DNA of 11,497 nucleotides. It comes from an uncultured Bacteroidota bacterium. GTDB lineage: Bacteria > Bacteroidota > Bacteroidia > Chitinophagales > Chitinophagaceae. The stretch is from contig CAMLEX010000084.1 of the NCBI GenBank assembly GCA_946479055.1, forward strand, positions 1-11,497, in the 5' to 3' direction. The position numbers and the translations under genes are program-made. The notes below the pieces were generated by a model. That model made no database searches. It saw only the letters and a program-made list of their open reading frames with translations, and had not been told where the DNA came from. Of this stretch, positions 1 through 7,799 are shown one piece after another (position 1 is the stretch's first letter; each line of letters starts with the position of its first letter).

Positions 1-1051
1 AGTGCTCTTCTTTATTGGCTAATTGCCCGCAAGCGGCATCAATATCTTTTCCGCGGCTACGGCGAAGGCGTGCATTGACACGGTGTTTCCCCAAATAATA
101 CATAAAGGCTTCCACTTTATCTTCCTCCGGCTTTTCAAACTTAGCCGCATCAATGGGATTGTATTCAATCAGGTTCACAAGATCGGCTGGAACCTGGCGA
201 TAGATCTTTATTAATTCATCAGCGTCTTTCAGGGAATCATTTAAATCTTTGAAAAGAATATATTCAAAAGTGATCTCGTTCTTTGTTTGTTTGTAAAAAT
301 AATTCAGCGCATCTATCAACGATTGAATATCATTTGTATCATTGATGGGCATGATCTCATGCCTTTTTTTATCATTAGCTGCATGGAGCGATAAGGCCAA
401 TTTGAATTTCACTTTATCATCACCCAACTGGCGGATCATTTTGGCCACTCCGGCTGTGGAGACGGTAATACGTTTGGGACTCATAGCCAACCCTTCAGGC
501 GAAATGATACGTTCAATAGACCGCAATACATTTTTATAATTCAACAGTGGTTCACCCATGCCCATGAACACAATATTGCTGAGCTTTTTACCATATTCTT
601 TTTCACATAGATCATTGAGCAATACCACTTCATCATAGATCTCATCAAATTCAAGATTACGTTTGCGGTCCATATAGCCGGTCGCACAAAACTTACAACT
701 GAGACTACAACCGATCTGTGAAGAAACGCAGGCCGTATACCTTCCTGAAGCAGTGGGAATTAAAACGCCTTCTACAAAATGACCATCATGTGTTTTGAAA
801 CGTAATTTGAAGGTTCCGTCTTCTGAATGTTGCGTATGATCAGTTTTTAAGCCGGGCAAGGTGAATATGGAGCTTAATTTTTGCCTTAGTTCTTTGGAAA
901 GATTGGTCATTTCATCAAAACTGCGGACAGGTTTCAGCCATAGCCAGTCGTATACCTGTTTGGCTCTGAATTTTTTTTCACCAATCGTTACAAAATATTC
1001 TTCGATATCCTTCAAACCCAGGTGTCGTATGTTCTTTAAGTCATTTTTCAT
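1..1051 (-). CDS. rlmN: 23S rRNA (adenine2503-C2)-methyltransferase RlmN, radical SAM, 3' end cut by window edge
   Basis: I read this frame directly on the minus strand: 350 codons are open from the ATG at 1049-1051 to the left edge, with no stop. The family methylates C2 of A2503 in 23S rRNA and A37 of some tRNAs in the cytoplasm. Visible hallmarks are the radical-SAM cluster CSLSCKFC at residues 115-122 (Cys115, Cys119, Cys122 bind 4Fe-4S), Cys108 seven residues upstream (the conserved resolving Cys), the SAM-contacting MGMGEP at about 163-168, and DIDAACGQL near 337-345, whose Cys341 matches the methyl-carrying Cys. Both catalytic Cys are present, so this is RlmN rather than an inactive relative. 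Family members are usually about 345-390 residues, so only a few codons are missing. A TATCTTTG -7 element lies 7 nt before the ATG, which supports this start. The gene is divergent from the ATPase gene. Confidence 0.97.
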   Translation of the reverse strand, partial: MKNDLKNIRHLGLKDIEEYFVTIGEKKFRAKQVYDWLWLKPVRSFDEMTNLSKELRQKLSSIFTLPGLKTDHTQHSEDGTFKLRFKTHDGHFVEGVLIPTASGRYTACVSSQIGCSLSCKFCATGYMDRKRNLEFDEIYDEVVLLNDLCEKEYGKKLSNIVFMGMGEPLLNYKNVLRSIERIISPEGLAMSPKRITVSTAGVAKMIRQLGDDKVKFKLALSLHAANDKKRHEIMPINDTNDIQSLIDALNYFYKQTKNEITFEYILFKDLNDSLKDADELIKIYRQVPADLVNLIEYNPIDAAKFEKPEEDKVEAFMYYLGKHRVNARLRRSRGKDIDAACGQLANKEEH

Positions 1052-1058
1052 GATGCTG

Positions 1059-1066
1059 CAAAGATA
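1059..1066 (-). promoter_or_regulatory. Bacteroidota -7 element of rlmN (TATCTTTG)
   Basis: On the minus strand the sequence TATCTTTG matches the Bacteroidota sigma-70 -7 consensus TAnnTTTG exactly and ends 7 nt before the rlmN ATG. No TTG of the -33 type is visible 17-23 nt upstream, so the call rests on the -7 element and its position. Transcription would begin almost at the start codon. Confidence 0.6.
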
Positions 1067-1104
1067 GTCAGTGTGACTAATTCCTGCTGTTTGGGTTTAA
1101 ACAT

Positions 1105-1146
1105 ATAAAACATTTTTGCATAAAACATTTTTGCATAAAACATTTT
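1105..1146. repeat. 15-bp tandem repeat, about 2.8 copies
   Basis: The unit ATAAAACATTTTTGC occurs at 1105-1119 and exactly again at 1120-1134. A third, partial copy (ATAAAACATTTT) spans 1135-1146 before the sequence diverges. It lies between divergent rlmN and the ATPase gene. Each full copy ends in TTTTTGC and so carries a TTG that could act as a -33 element for the ATPase promoter. Confidence 0.9.
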
Positions 1147-1161
1147 AGTATAATATCTTCG
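1131..1161 (+). promoter_or_regulatory. Putative promoter of the AAA ATPase gene
   Basis: TTG at 1131-1133, in the second repeat copy, and TATCTTCG at 1154-1161 are separated by 20 nt. This fits the Bacteroidota pattern TTG-N(17-23)-TAnnTTTG with one mismatch in the -7 element. The ATG follows 19 nt after the -7 element, leaving a short leader. The fit is by eye. Confidence 0.5.
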
Positions 1162-1180
1162 GGTTGCAAAACTTCTTTGT

Positions 1181-2329
1181 ATGACAAAAGCATTCGACTT
1201 TGGTAAAATAGCAGATGGCTTTTATTTTACTAACCGGGATAAAGAAGCCGCATGGTTAAAGCGGCAAATTGAATCTGGCATTAATGCAATGCTGATTTCG
1301 CCAAGACGCTGGGGGAAATCTTCGTTAGTGCAGCAAGTTGCTGACAAATTAAAAAAGGAAGATCCCGGTTTTGTTTTTTGCTTTGTTGATCTTTTTAATA
1401 TACGGTCTGAGCAGGAATTTTATGAAGCTTTATCGCGACAGGTATTGAAAAGCACGAATAGTAACTTAAATGAAATTGGAAAAACGGTAACCCATTTCTT
1501 TAAACATTTAATTCCAAAGATCAGCTTCAGCCCAGACCCATCAACCGATATTGCCGTAAGTTTCCGGCGCGATGAAATCAAAAACCATTATTCGGAAGTG
1601 CTGAATTTACCAGAAAAGATTGCACAAAAGAAAAAGCTAAAAATAATTGTTTGCATAGATGAATTTCAGAATGTAAGTTTTTTTGACGAGCCTTTGGCGA
1701 TTCAGAAACGATTGAGGGCACATTGGCAAAAACATTATAATGTCACCTATGTGCTTTATGGAAGCAAACGTCATCTCATGATGGATTTTTTTACAAAACC
1801 TTCTATGCCATTTTATAAATTCGGAGAAATATTGTTCCTGGAAAAAATAGAAGAAAAGCACTGGACACCCTTTATAATAGAAAGATTTAAAGTTACTGGC
1901 AAACAGATAAGCGCAGAACTGGCAAAAAAGATAGCGGTTGAAATGAAGAACCATCCGTACTTTGTACAGCAATTAGCCCAGGCTGTCTGGAACACAACAT
2001 CCAAAAAATGCCATTCCGAAACGATAGAAGAAGCTATAGAGGATTTGCTTAACCAATATACTATTCTCTATCAGCGGGAAGTGGATCAGCTTACCAATTT
2101 ACAGATTAAATTCCTTGAGGGTTTGTGCAAAGGAGAAAAGGCATTTACGTCAGCAGCTTTTTTAAACAAGTATGCGATAGGGGCCGCAGGAAACATTAAA
2201 AGAATAAAAGAAGCATTGGAAACTAAAGAGATAATTGATATAAGCGGGAAAGAAATCAGCCTCACTGACCCTTTATTTCAATTATGGCTCACACGGCGAT
2301 ATTTTCGTAATGTTATTGACGAAGCATAA
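1181..2329 (+). CDS. AAA/STAND-type ATPase with C-terminal winged-helix region (ATPase_2-like)
   Basis: A 382-residue P-loop ATPase. Walker A is in PRRWGKSSLV at residues 41-50 (the GKSS turn), and Walker B is IIVCIDEF at 155-162 with the Asp-Glu pair typical of active ATPases. The strand VTYVLYGS near 188-195 is at the sensor-1 position. The C-terminal third looks like a winged helix and contains LTDPLFQLWL near 361-370, a signature often seen at the end of this bacterial/archaeal ATPase group (MNS clade of STAND-like NTPases, Pfam ATPase_2/AAA_14). No membrane segment or nuclease domain is visible. Many paralogues occur in Bacteroidota with patchy distribution and unknown partners, so no specific function is assigned. 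It stands alone, divergent from rlmN, with 72 bp before the thiolase. The start is supported by a promoter-like element ending 19 nt upstream. Confidence 0.88.
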   Translation: MTKAFDFGKIADGFYFTNRDKEAAWLKRQIESGINAMLISPRRWGKSSLVQQVADKLKKEDPGFVFCFVDLFNIRSEQEFYEALSRQVLKSTNSNLNEIGKTVTHFFKHLIPKISFSPDPSTDIAVSFRRDEIKNHYSEVLNLPEKIAQKKKLKIIVCIDEFQNVSFFDEPLAIQKRLRAHWQKHYNVTYVLYGSKRHLMMDFFTKPSMPFYKFGEILFLEKIEEKHWTPFIIERFKVTGKQISAELAKKIAVEMKNHPYFVQQLAQAVWNTTSKKCHSETIEEAIEDLLNQYTILYQREVDQLTNLQIKFLEGLCKGEKAFTSAAFLNKYAIGAAGNIKRIKEALETKEIIDISGKEISLTDPLFQLWLTRRYFRNVIDEA

Positions 2330-2334
2330 GCATC

Positions 2335-2368
2335 TTGAGGAAAAAGAGGCAAATGAATCGGTACTTTG
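2335..2368 (+). promoter_or_regulatory. Possible thiolase promoter (weak)
   Basis: TTG at 2335-2337 and TACTTTG at 2362-2368 resemble the TTG / TAnnTTTG pair, but the -7 copy is one base short and the spacer is 24 nt. The location, in the 72-bp gap before the thiolase ATG, is right. This is a tentative call. Confidence 0.25.
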
Positions 2369-2401
2369 CGCTTCTTTTATCAGATAATTTAGAAATCAAT
2401 T

Positions 2402-3595
2402 ATGAAACCAGTTTACGTAATAGACGTTGTAAGAACACCGGTAGGAAAATATGGCGGTGCCTTGGCAGCTACCAGGCCCGATGATTTATTAGCCAATGTG
2501 ATTATTGCATTATTGCAACGTAACGAAACGGTTGATGTAAATGCAATTGAAGAAGTGATTGCCGGTGCTGCGAACCAGGCTGGAGAAGATAATCGCAACG
2601 TAGCAAGAATGGCTGCATTACTGGCAGGATTGCCTGTAACTGTTGCTGGTTGCACAGTGAATCGTTTATGCGCTTCAGGTTTGCAAGCTATCATGGATGC
2701 ATCAAGACAGGTCATGTGTGGTGATGCGGAGCTCATCATTGCTGGTGGTGTAGAGAGTATGACAAGGGCGCCATTTGTAACTGCGAAATCAAATTCTCCT
2801 TACTCAAGAACTGTAGAAACTTATGATACAACAATGGGTTGGCGATTTATAAATAAAAGGCTGGCGTCATTGTATTATCCTTACAGTATGGGTGAAACGG
2901 CAGAGAATGTGGCAAAACAATGGAAAATATCAAGGGAAGAACAGGATGCATTTGCATTGCAATCACAAGAAAAATATTTTGCGGCCAAAGAAGAAAAAAA
3001 ATGGGATGATGAGATAGCGGCTGTAGAACTTTATAATGATGGGTTGGTAAGCTGGATGATCCATGATGAGCATCCGCGGCAAACCTCTTTAGATAAATTA
3101 GCTTCTTTAAAACCAGCATTTGTCAAAGAAGGTACTGTTACTGCCGGCAATTCCTCAGGTATCAATGATGGGGCGGCGGCTATGTTATTGGCAAGCGAGG
3201 AAGCGGTAAAAAAATATGAGCTAAATCCAATAGCAAAAATTGTTTCGATGGCGGTAGCAGGTGTTGATCCTGCAATTATGGGTATTGGCCCTGCACCTGC
3301 TACAAAAAAAGCATTGGAGAGGGCTGGTTTGAAAGCAAGTGACCTTGATCTGGTAGAACTAAATGAAGCATTTGCTTCGCAATCCATTGCCTGTATCCGT
3401 GACCTGGGGCTGGACAATAATAAGGTGAATGTAAATGGGGGTGCTATTGCAATCGGCCACCCGCTGGGATGTAGCGGTGTACGCATCTCTGCTACTTTGA
3501 TGCATGAAATGAAAAGAAGGGAATCGAAGTATGGATTGGCGACCATGTGCATAGGTGTGGGACAAGGAGCTGCTATAATATTTGAAGGGATCTGA
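2402..3595 (+). CDS. Thiolase (acetyl-CoA C-acyltransferase), resembles 3-oxoadipyl-CoA thiolase PcaF/PaaJ
   Basis: A full-length thiolase of 397 residues (family about 390-400). It cleaves a 3-oxoacyl-CoA with CoA to give acetyl-CoA and a shortened acyl-CoA, in the cytoplasm. The nucleophile is Cys90 in NRLCASG. His353 lies in GHPLGCSG (352-359), and the second catalytic Cys383 in MCIGVGQG. NEAFA (321-325) and GGVESMTRAPF (115-125) are also classic. Segments such as NQAGEDNRNVARM (58-70) and DTTMGWRFIN (142-151) look more like PcaF/PaaJ, which cleave 3-oxoadipyl-CoA in aromatic degradation, than like FadA or acetoacetyl-CoA thiolases. That subtype is judged from memory. No ketoadipate, phenylacetate or beta-oxidation partner gene is in the window, so a general fatty-acid role remains possible and no symbol is given. 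The ATG follows an A/T-rich leader. Confidence 0.93.
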   Translation: MKPVYVIDVVRTPVGKYGGALAATRPDDLLANVIIALLQRNETVDVNAIEEVIAGAANQAGEDNRNVARMAALLAGLPVTVAGCTVNRLCASGLQAIMDASRQVMCGDAELIIAGGVESMTRAPFVTAKSNSPYSRTVETYDTTMGWRFINKRLASLYYPYSMGETAENVAKQWKISREEQDAFALQSQEKYFAAKEEKKWDDEIAAVELYNDGLVSWMIHDEHPRQTSLDKLASLKPAFVKEGTVTAGNSSGINDGAAAMLLASEEAVKKYELNPIAKIVSMAVAGVDPAIMGIGPAPATKKALERAGLKASDLDLVELNEAFASQSIACIRDLGLDNNKVNVNGGAIAIGHPLGCSGVRISATLMHEMKRRESKYGLATMCIGVGQGAAIIFEGI

Positions 3596-3703
3596 TTTTC
3601 CATAAATCCAAACAATCTGAAAATTCCCGTTCAGACCATCGGGCTCATTCATTTGATTAGTATCTTCCAGAGATAATCACCTTAACCAGCTAAATTTTAA
3701 AAA

Positions 3704-4070
3704 ATGAGAAAATTTTTTCTTTTGCTTCTTGCAATAACAAGTTTCACCATACTCAATGCGCAACAAACATTACCGACCGATTCAGGAATATACCGGTAAA
3801 TATAAATTTCCTGAAGGCAGTGTTGTAACAGAAATAACAGTAGTACTCGAAAACGGAGTATTGTTTGCCAGTTCAAGCCAGGGAAGTTCTGAGTTGAAAA
3901 AAATTGAAAAAGATATTTTTGAAGTAATAGCCTACTCAGGTAAAGCTACTTTTAAAAGAGATGAGAAAGCAAAGTTAAGAGGGGTAACGATAGTAATAGA
4001 AGATTTGATACTCGAAGGAACCAAAGAAGAAAGTGGTTCCGTATCCATGATTAAATTTCGAAGCCTGTAA
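3704..4070 (+). pseudogene. Frameshifted small secreted protein, DUF3471-like
   Basis: The frame beginning at 3704 encodes a clear signal peptide (Arg-Lys at the N-terminus, Leu-rich core, cleavage near NAQQ at residues 18-21). It stops at 3797-3799 after 31 codons. The rest continues in the next frame to the stop at 4070, starting with IQEYTGKYKFPEG. The junction is a tandem duplication CCGACCGA (3773-3780). Removing one CCGA restores a continuous 120-residue protein, signal peptide joined to the mature domain. The mature part (Y-x-G-x-Y-x-F, then an L/F-rich strand, then FKRDEKAKLRG) resembles the small beta domain DUF3471, often fused to or found near periplasmic hydrolases; this is a weak match by eye. 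An ATG at 3756 gives an alternative 104-residue reading without a signal peptide and is unlikely to be the native start. Ten bp separate it from the DinB-like gene. Pseudogene, sequencing error or recent mutation are all possible. Confidence 0.75.
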
Positions 4071-4079
4071 ACAAGATAA

Positions 4080-4577
4080 ATGAGTCAAAAAACAACATGG
4101 CAGGAGGACGGTTTTTTCAATGAAGATATCAACGTAGCAGTTGCTATGGATCAACTGAATGATCATGTACAGCAAATGCCTGGAAGGTTTGAGAAATTTT
4201 CAAAAGAAGAGCTGCTGTCTAAACCTGCTCCCAATAAATGGTCCAGGTTGGAAATATTGGGCCATCTTATTGATTCAGCAATAAACAACCTTAAACGGTT
4301 TACCGAGATCCAGTTTCTTCCACAACCCTATAAAGTCGTATCCTATCAGCAAAACGAATTGGTTGCAGTTAATAATTATCAAAACTTGCCGGTTGCTCAT
4401 TTGCTAGATCTTTGGAAAACGTTGAATGAACAGATCATATATGTTGTAAAAAATATCCCACAAGAAAAATTTAATTTTTATGTCGATCCGCAATATGATA
4501 ACAAGGAAATGAAAAGTTTAGGCTGGATCATTTGCGATTATGTGGCGCACCTTGAACATCATTTGAAACAATTGTGA
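4080..4577 (+). CDS. DinB-like (DfsB/YfiT-type) putative metal-dependent enzyme
   Basis: A 165-residue all-helical protein of the DinB_2 type, whose members form a four-helix bundle with a three-His metal site. Candidate ligands are His62 in ILGHLID (59-65) and His157 and His161 in AHLEHHLKQ (156-164), giving the H...HxxxH arrangement. NKWSRLEILGHL (52-63) matches the family's usual PxxWs-x-x-e-x-x-x-H block. Characterised members include thiol-dependent S-transferases (for bacillithiol or mycothiol), but the substrate cannot be read from sequence. No signal peptide is visible, so it should be cytoplasmic. It starts 9 nt after the stop of the frameshifted secreted gene and is probably cotranscribed with it. 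A strong terminator follows within 20 bp. Confidence 0.85.
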   Translation: MSQKTTWQEDGFFNEDINVAVAMDQLNDHVQQMPGRFEKFSKEELLSKPAPNKWSRLEILGHLIDSAINNLKRFTEIQFLPQPYKVVSYQQNELVAVNNYQNLPVAHLLDLWKTLNEQIIYVVKNIPQEKFNFYVDPQYDNKEMKSLGWIICDYVAHLEHHLKQL

Positions 4578-4593
4578 TACCTTATTATTCATA

Positions 4594-4624
4594 AAAAAAC
4601 CTCCTGAGAAATAGGAGGTTTTTT
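4594..4624. terminator. Bidirectional intrinsic terminator between convergent genes
   Basis: A perfect 12-bp inverted repeat, AAAAAACCTCCT (4594-4605) and AGGAGGTTTTTT (4613-4624), encloses a 7-nt loop. With an A tract on one side and a T tract on the other it can terminate on both strands. It serves the DinB-like gene (plus, ends 4577) and the DUF4836-like gene (minus, ends 4630). Confidence 0.93.
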
Positions 4625-4629
4625 AAGAT

Positions 4630-6399
4630 TTAGTTATCTTTTTTGATTTTTTGTTTTGGTGGTGACGGGGGTGCTGGTTCCTCTATCACCTCAATCTTTG
4701 TTTCTTCAGAAAGTTCTTCTGTTGGAGCTTGTACATCTTCGTTATACGAAGATTTTGATTTCTTGTTCATTTCCATCTTAATTCCCATTTCTATCAGCTT
4801 GATAAATTGTTTCAGGCTGTTTTCTTCTTTATTGCTGAATTGTAGTTCAGCGGTACTCAGGGCAGCTCCATTTTCATATTTTCCGCCGTAAAAGACTACC
4901 CGTTCAAATGCTTCAAATACTTTTGACCCTTCCTGGTCGCCATCCTTCTTTTTTTTCTTACTCATTTGCATGGCAAAGTTTACAATAGCATTTATATCTA
5001 ATGAAAACAATGACGGATGACTTACATAAGGAGCTGTAAGTTCTGTAATAACGCTGTTGCTATTCGTGTTCAAAAATTTTTTGGCGGCAAAAGGAGAAAT
5101 GGATGCAACAAAAAAACTATCGGTTAATAAGAAAGCGGGTTTCAATCCGGCCAAAGGGCCTGACGGTTTTATTTCATTCCCTTCTGCATCTCTTTTAATC
5201 TCTTTTGGTTTTTGTAATATGTTTACCAGTGGTTCGATTTTGCTTTTGTTTTTTACGGAGGCGGCTAAAAATAGCTGCAGGCCATTGAGTGCAGCTGTCA
5301 CTGTATCTTTTTCATCATATTCTTGTGCCCTTATAACCGCCAACGTAACATCTCCATTCAACCCTTCGGCAACTTCCATTGGTTTAACAGAAGATTTTTT
5401 AGTCAAACTATCAACCATTTTTTCCGCACCACTTGCTTTCATTATTGCACCTAGCATTTCCGGCGACATACTAAAGGAAATTAAAGCTATTAGTTGTCCA
5501 GAAGGTAATTTTTTTAATAGCCCGCTATTAAGCTTCTCAGAAGGGTAGAGGCGATACAATGAGTCCATGGTTTTGTTCATGTAACTTTTCATTTGCATCA
5601 CTGCCTTACCGTTTTCAAAACGTAATACAGCAGCCATATAATTACCCTGCTGCATTATTCCCCAGTTCATCATTTTCAGCATTTCATTTTTTTTGTTCGC
5701 TTTTCCTTTTGGCTTTTCCATATTACGGTTGAGCCATAGGCGCATATCTCCATCTTCTTTTGTTAAGTCAATAAAGCGACTATCCTTTGTAACCGGATTT
5801 GCAACTGGGGTCAATAGCAACTGGCATTGCTTTATTAATTGATTTGTTTGATTGGCAACCGCTTTTGTATTCTGAGCAGTCTTTTCCGATTTTGACAAAG
5901 AAGGAGCAAGATATTTATCCTTTGACATGGGTGCGACAAACAATCGGGATGTCCATGCGAAAACGTTTTTATTGTCAGCCAGTATTTTCAATTTGCCAAC
6001 AGTACTGATTTTTTGTTTTGGAGAAATTTTTTGTACGGTGGCAGCAAATTTTGCAGAATCAGAAAGCTGGCCATATAAAACAGGAATTGATTTGGTTTTG
6101 TTTTTTGGGTCAGGAATCAGTACAATAAAAAGATCACTTTGAAAATTAATACCGGTTGAAGCCGGATCTTTTAAAACCTCCTGCAAATGCAAAGGGGCAT
6201 CTTTAAGAGCTTCTTCAAAAAAACTGAGTTGCTGTATTTCCTGCCATTTCATTTTTGAAGCCAGCGAGGGCAAATTGAAATTAATAATGGCTTTTGCATC
6301 GGCAGGCAAATAGGCATGCAGTGGATTTTGTTGTGCGAATAAGCAAATACTTTGGTTTAAAATGATTGTTGCAAGCAACAAACGGCGGGAGAATTTCAT
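4630..6399 (-). CDS. Large exported protein, DUF4836-like
   Basis: A 589-residue protein with a Sec signal peptide (Arg-Arg followed by a hydrophobic core, cleavage near LFAQQ at 20-24) and no convincing lipobox. The mature start LPADAKAIINFNLPSLASKMKW (about 31-52) and the block DPASTGINFQSDLFIVLIPD (about 78-97) resemble the DUF4836 family of Bacteroidota, exported proteins of unknown function. The match is by pattern, not a search. The middle has repeated hydrophobic/aromatic strands suggesting a beta-rich fold. A Lys-rich stretch (KKKKKDGDQEG) lies in the C-terminal third, and the tail is acidic, then Pro/Lys-rich (573-589). It begins 14 bp after hisS ends and is the last gene of the phosphatase-hisS operon, with the shared terminator just beyond. 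No function is assigned. Confidence 0.82.
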   Translation of the reverse strand: MKFSRRLLLATIILNQSICLFAQQNPLHAYLPADAKAIINFNLPSLASKMKWQEIQQLSFFEEALKDAPLHLQEVLKDPASTGINFQSDLFIVLIPDPKNKTKSIPVLYGQLSDSAKFAATVQKISPKQKISTVGKLKILADNKNVFAWTSRLFVAPMSKDKYLAPSLSKSEKTAQNTKAVANQTNQLIKQCQLLLTPVANPVTKDSRFIDLTKEDGDMRLWLNRNMEKPKGKANKKNEMLKMMNWGIMQQGNYMAAVLRFENGKAVMQMKSYMNKTMDSLYRLYPSEKLNSGLLKKLPSGQLIALISFSMSPEMLGAIMKASGAEKMVDSLTKKSSVKPMEVAEGLNGDVTLAVIRAQEYDEKDTVTAALNGLQLFLAASVKNKSKIEPLVNILQKPKEIKRDAEGNEIKPSGPLAGLKPAFLLTDSFFVASISPFAAKKFLNTNSNSVITELTAPYVSHPSLFSLDINAIVNFAMQMSKKKKKDGDQEGSKVFEAFERVVFYGGKYENGAALSTAELQFSNKEENSLKQFIKLIEMGIKMEMNKKSKSSYNEDVQAPTEELSEETKIEVIEEPAPPSPPKQKIKKDN

Positions 6400-6413
6400 T
6401 GTTAAAAAAGGAT

Positions 6414-7787
6414 TTAGAAATTAAGGTTTAAAAGGTTGCTGAATGAAATAGTTTGTTGTTCACCGGTTTTTAAATTTTTTACTGTGCATTCATTAGTTTC
6501 CAATTCACGGCTACCGATGATGACTGCGAAAGATATATTTTTTTTATCAGCATATTTAAATTGTTTCTCCATTTTTGTGGTTTCCGGGTAAAGTTCACAG
6601 CGTATATTTCCGGTTCTTAATTGTTGCATCAGCTCAAATGCTTTTTTACTTTCCGCTTCACCCAGATTAAAAAATAATACCTGTGTACCAATATGTACTT
6701 CTTCAGGAAAAAGCTTTAATTCTTCCATTACATCATAAATACGATCAACACCAAATGAAATACCAACGCCGGGAATATCAGGAAGACCAAACAAACCTGT
6801 CAGGTCATCATAACGGCCGCCACCGCCGATACTGCCCATCTGAACATTGGAGGCTTTTATTTCAAAGATGATTCCCGTGTAGTAGTTGAGACCGCGGGCA
6901 AGGGTAGGGTCAATAACAAGTTGACAGTTGGCATTTGAGAGATGAGAATTGTTTACTAGGTGCCCGATTTCTTTTATACCGATTGTTCCAACTGCACTGC
7001 TTTCAAATAATTCTTTTAGCTGACTTAGTTTTTCAGCATTCTTGCCTTTTATTTCAAGATACTTTTCAATAATGCTGATCTGTTCTTTGCTCAATCTTCT
7101 TTGCGATAACTCTTCTTTTACTTTTTCCAAACCGATCTTATCCAGCTTATCAATAGCAATAGTGATATCAGTCAGTTTATCAATGCCGCCACATTGTTCT
7201 GCCAATGCAGCTAATATTTTGCGACTGTTGATCTTTATTTCTACTGCAATGTCCAGCTTTTCAAAAACGGTTGAATAGATATTTGTCAACTCTATTTCAT
7301 TCCACAAAGAAGTACTGCCAACTACGTCCGCATCGCATTGATAAAATTCACGGTAGCGGCCTCTTTGTGGCCTGTCTGCACGCCATACGGGTTGTATTTG
7401 ATAACGTTTAAACGGCATGGTCAGTTGACCATAATTCATGGCTACATACCTGGCAAAGGGAATGGTCAGGTCATATTTCAATGCTCTTTCAGTCAGGTTC
7501 TTATCATTTTTCCCCTGCAAAGCCTTTTCAAAAGCTGTTTTAGCTTTATCAATGTTTTTAGGATCACCCAGGCCATTGTTCAATATTTTGAAAATTAATT
7601 TATCTCCTTCTTCTCCATACTTGCCCATCAATGTTTCCATGTTTTCCATCGCCGGTGTTTCCAGCGGTTGAAACCCATACAATTCAAATACATTTCTGAT
7701 TGTATTAAAAATATAATTCCGTTTGCGAACAACTTCCGGTCCGAAATCTCTTGTTCCTTGTGGGAGGCTAACTGTAACTTTTGCCAT
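6414..7787 (-). CDS. hisS: Histidyl-tRNA synthetase
   Basis: A 457-residue class II aminoacyl-tRNA synthetase that charges tRNA-His with histidine in the cytoplasm. The N-terminal LPQGTRDFGP (8-17) is the HisRS opening motif. Motif 2 is RADRPQRGRYREFYQCDAD (136-154). The HisRS-specific block ARGLNYYTG (297-305) contacts histidine. The glycine loop GSIGGGGRYDDL (318-329) and motif 3 GVGISFGVDRI (340-350) follow. Residues from about 367 to the end form the anticodon-binding domain. Length is slightly above the common 420-430 because of an insertion around 70-100 (LGDPKNIDKAKTAFEKALQG). The start lies 12 bp after the phosphatase stop codon, and only 14 bp separate its stop from the next gene, so it is the middle gene of a three-gene operon. 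Confidence 0.98.
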   Translation of the reverse strand: MAKVTVSLPQGTRDFGPEVVRKRNYIFNTIRNVFELYGFQPLETPAMENMETLMGKYGEEGDKLIFKILNNGLGDPKNIDKAKTAFEKALQGKNDKNLTERALKYDLTIPFARYVAMNYGQLTMPFKRYQIQPVWRADRPQRGRYREFYQCDADVVGSTSLWNEIELTNIYSTVFEKLDIAVEIKINSRKILAALAEQCGGIDKLTDITIAIDKLDKIGLEKVKEELSQRRLSKEQISIIEKYLEIKGKNAEKLSQLKELFESSAVGTIGIKEIGHLVNNSHLSNANCQLVIDPTLARGLNYYTGIIFEIKASNVQMGSIGGGGRYDDLTGLFGLPDIPGVGISFGVDRIYDVMEELKLFPEEVHIGTQVLFFNLGEAESKKAFELMQQLRTGNIRCELYPETTKMEKQFKYADKKNISFAVIIGSRELETNECTVKNLKTGEQQTISFSNLLNLNF

Positions 7788-7799
7788 TTAATAGTGGAG

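Noticed and set aside
1105..1146. CRISPR-like array
   Set aside because: The 15-bp units are directly adjacent with no spacers, and no cas gene is nearby.
3031..3615. Minus-strand 194-codon open frame overlapping the thiolase
   Set aside because: It is antisense to catalytic thiolase codons, has no recognisable motif, and reads as low-complexity Ser/Ala/Pro typical of a shadow frame.
3625..3642. CCCG...CGGG inverted repeat after the thiolase as a terminator
   Set aside because: Only a 4-bp stem with a 10-nt loop and no T tract; too weak to call.
3756..4070. Independent 104-residue cytoplasmic protein starting at 3756
   Set aside because: Its ATG lies inside the signal-peptide coding sequence in another frame. 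The continuous secreted reading across the CCGA duplication explains both frames better.
5057..5548. Plus-strand 163-codon open frame inside the DUF4836-like gene
   Set aside because: It is wholly antisense to a longer gene with a signal peptide and tight operon spacing, and no family features are seen.
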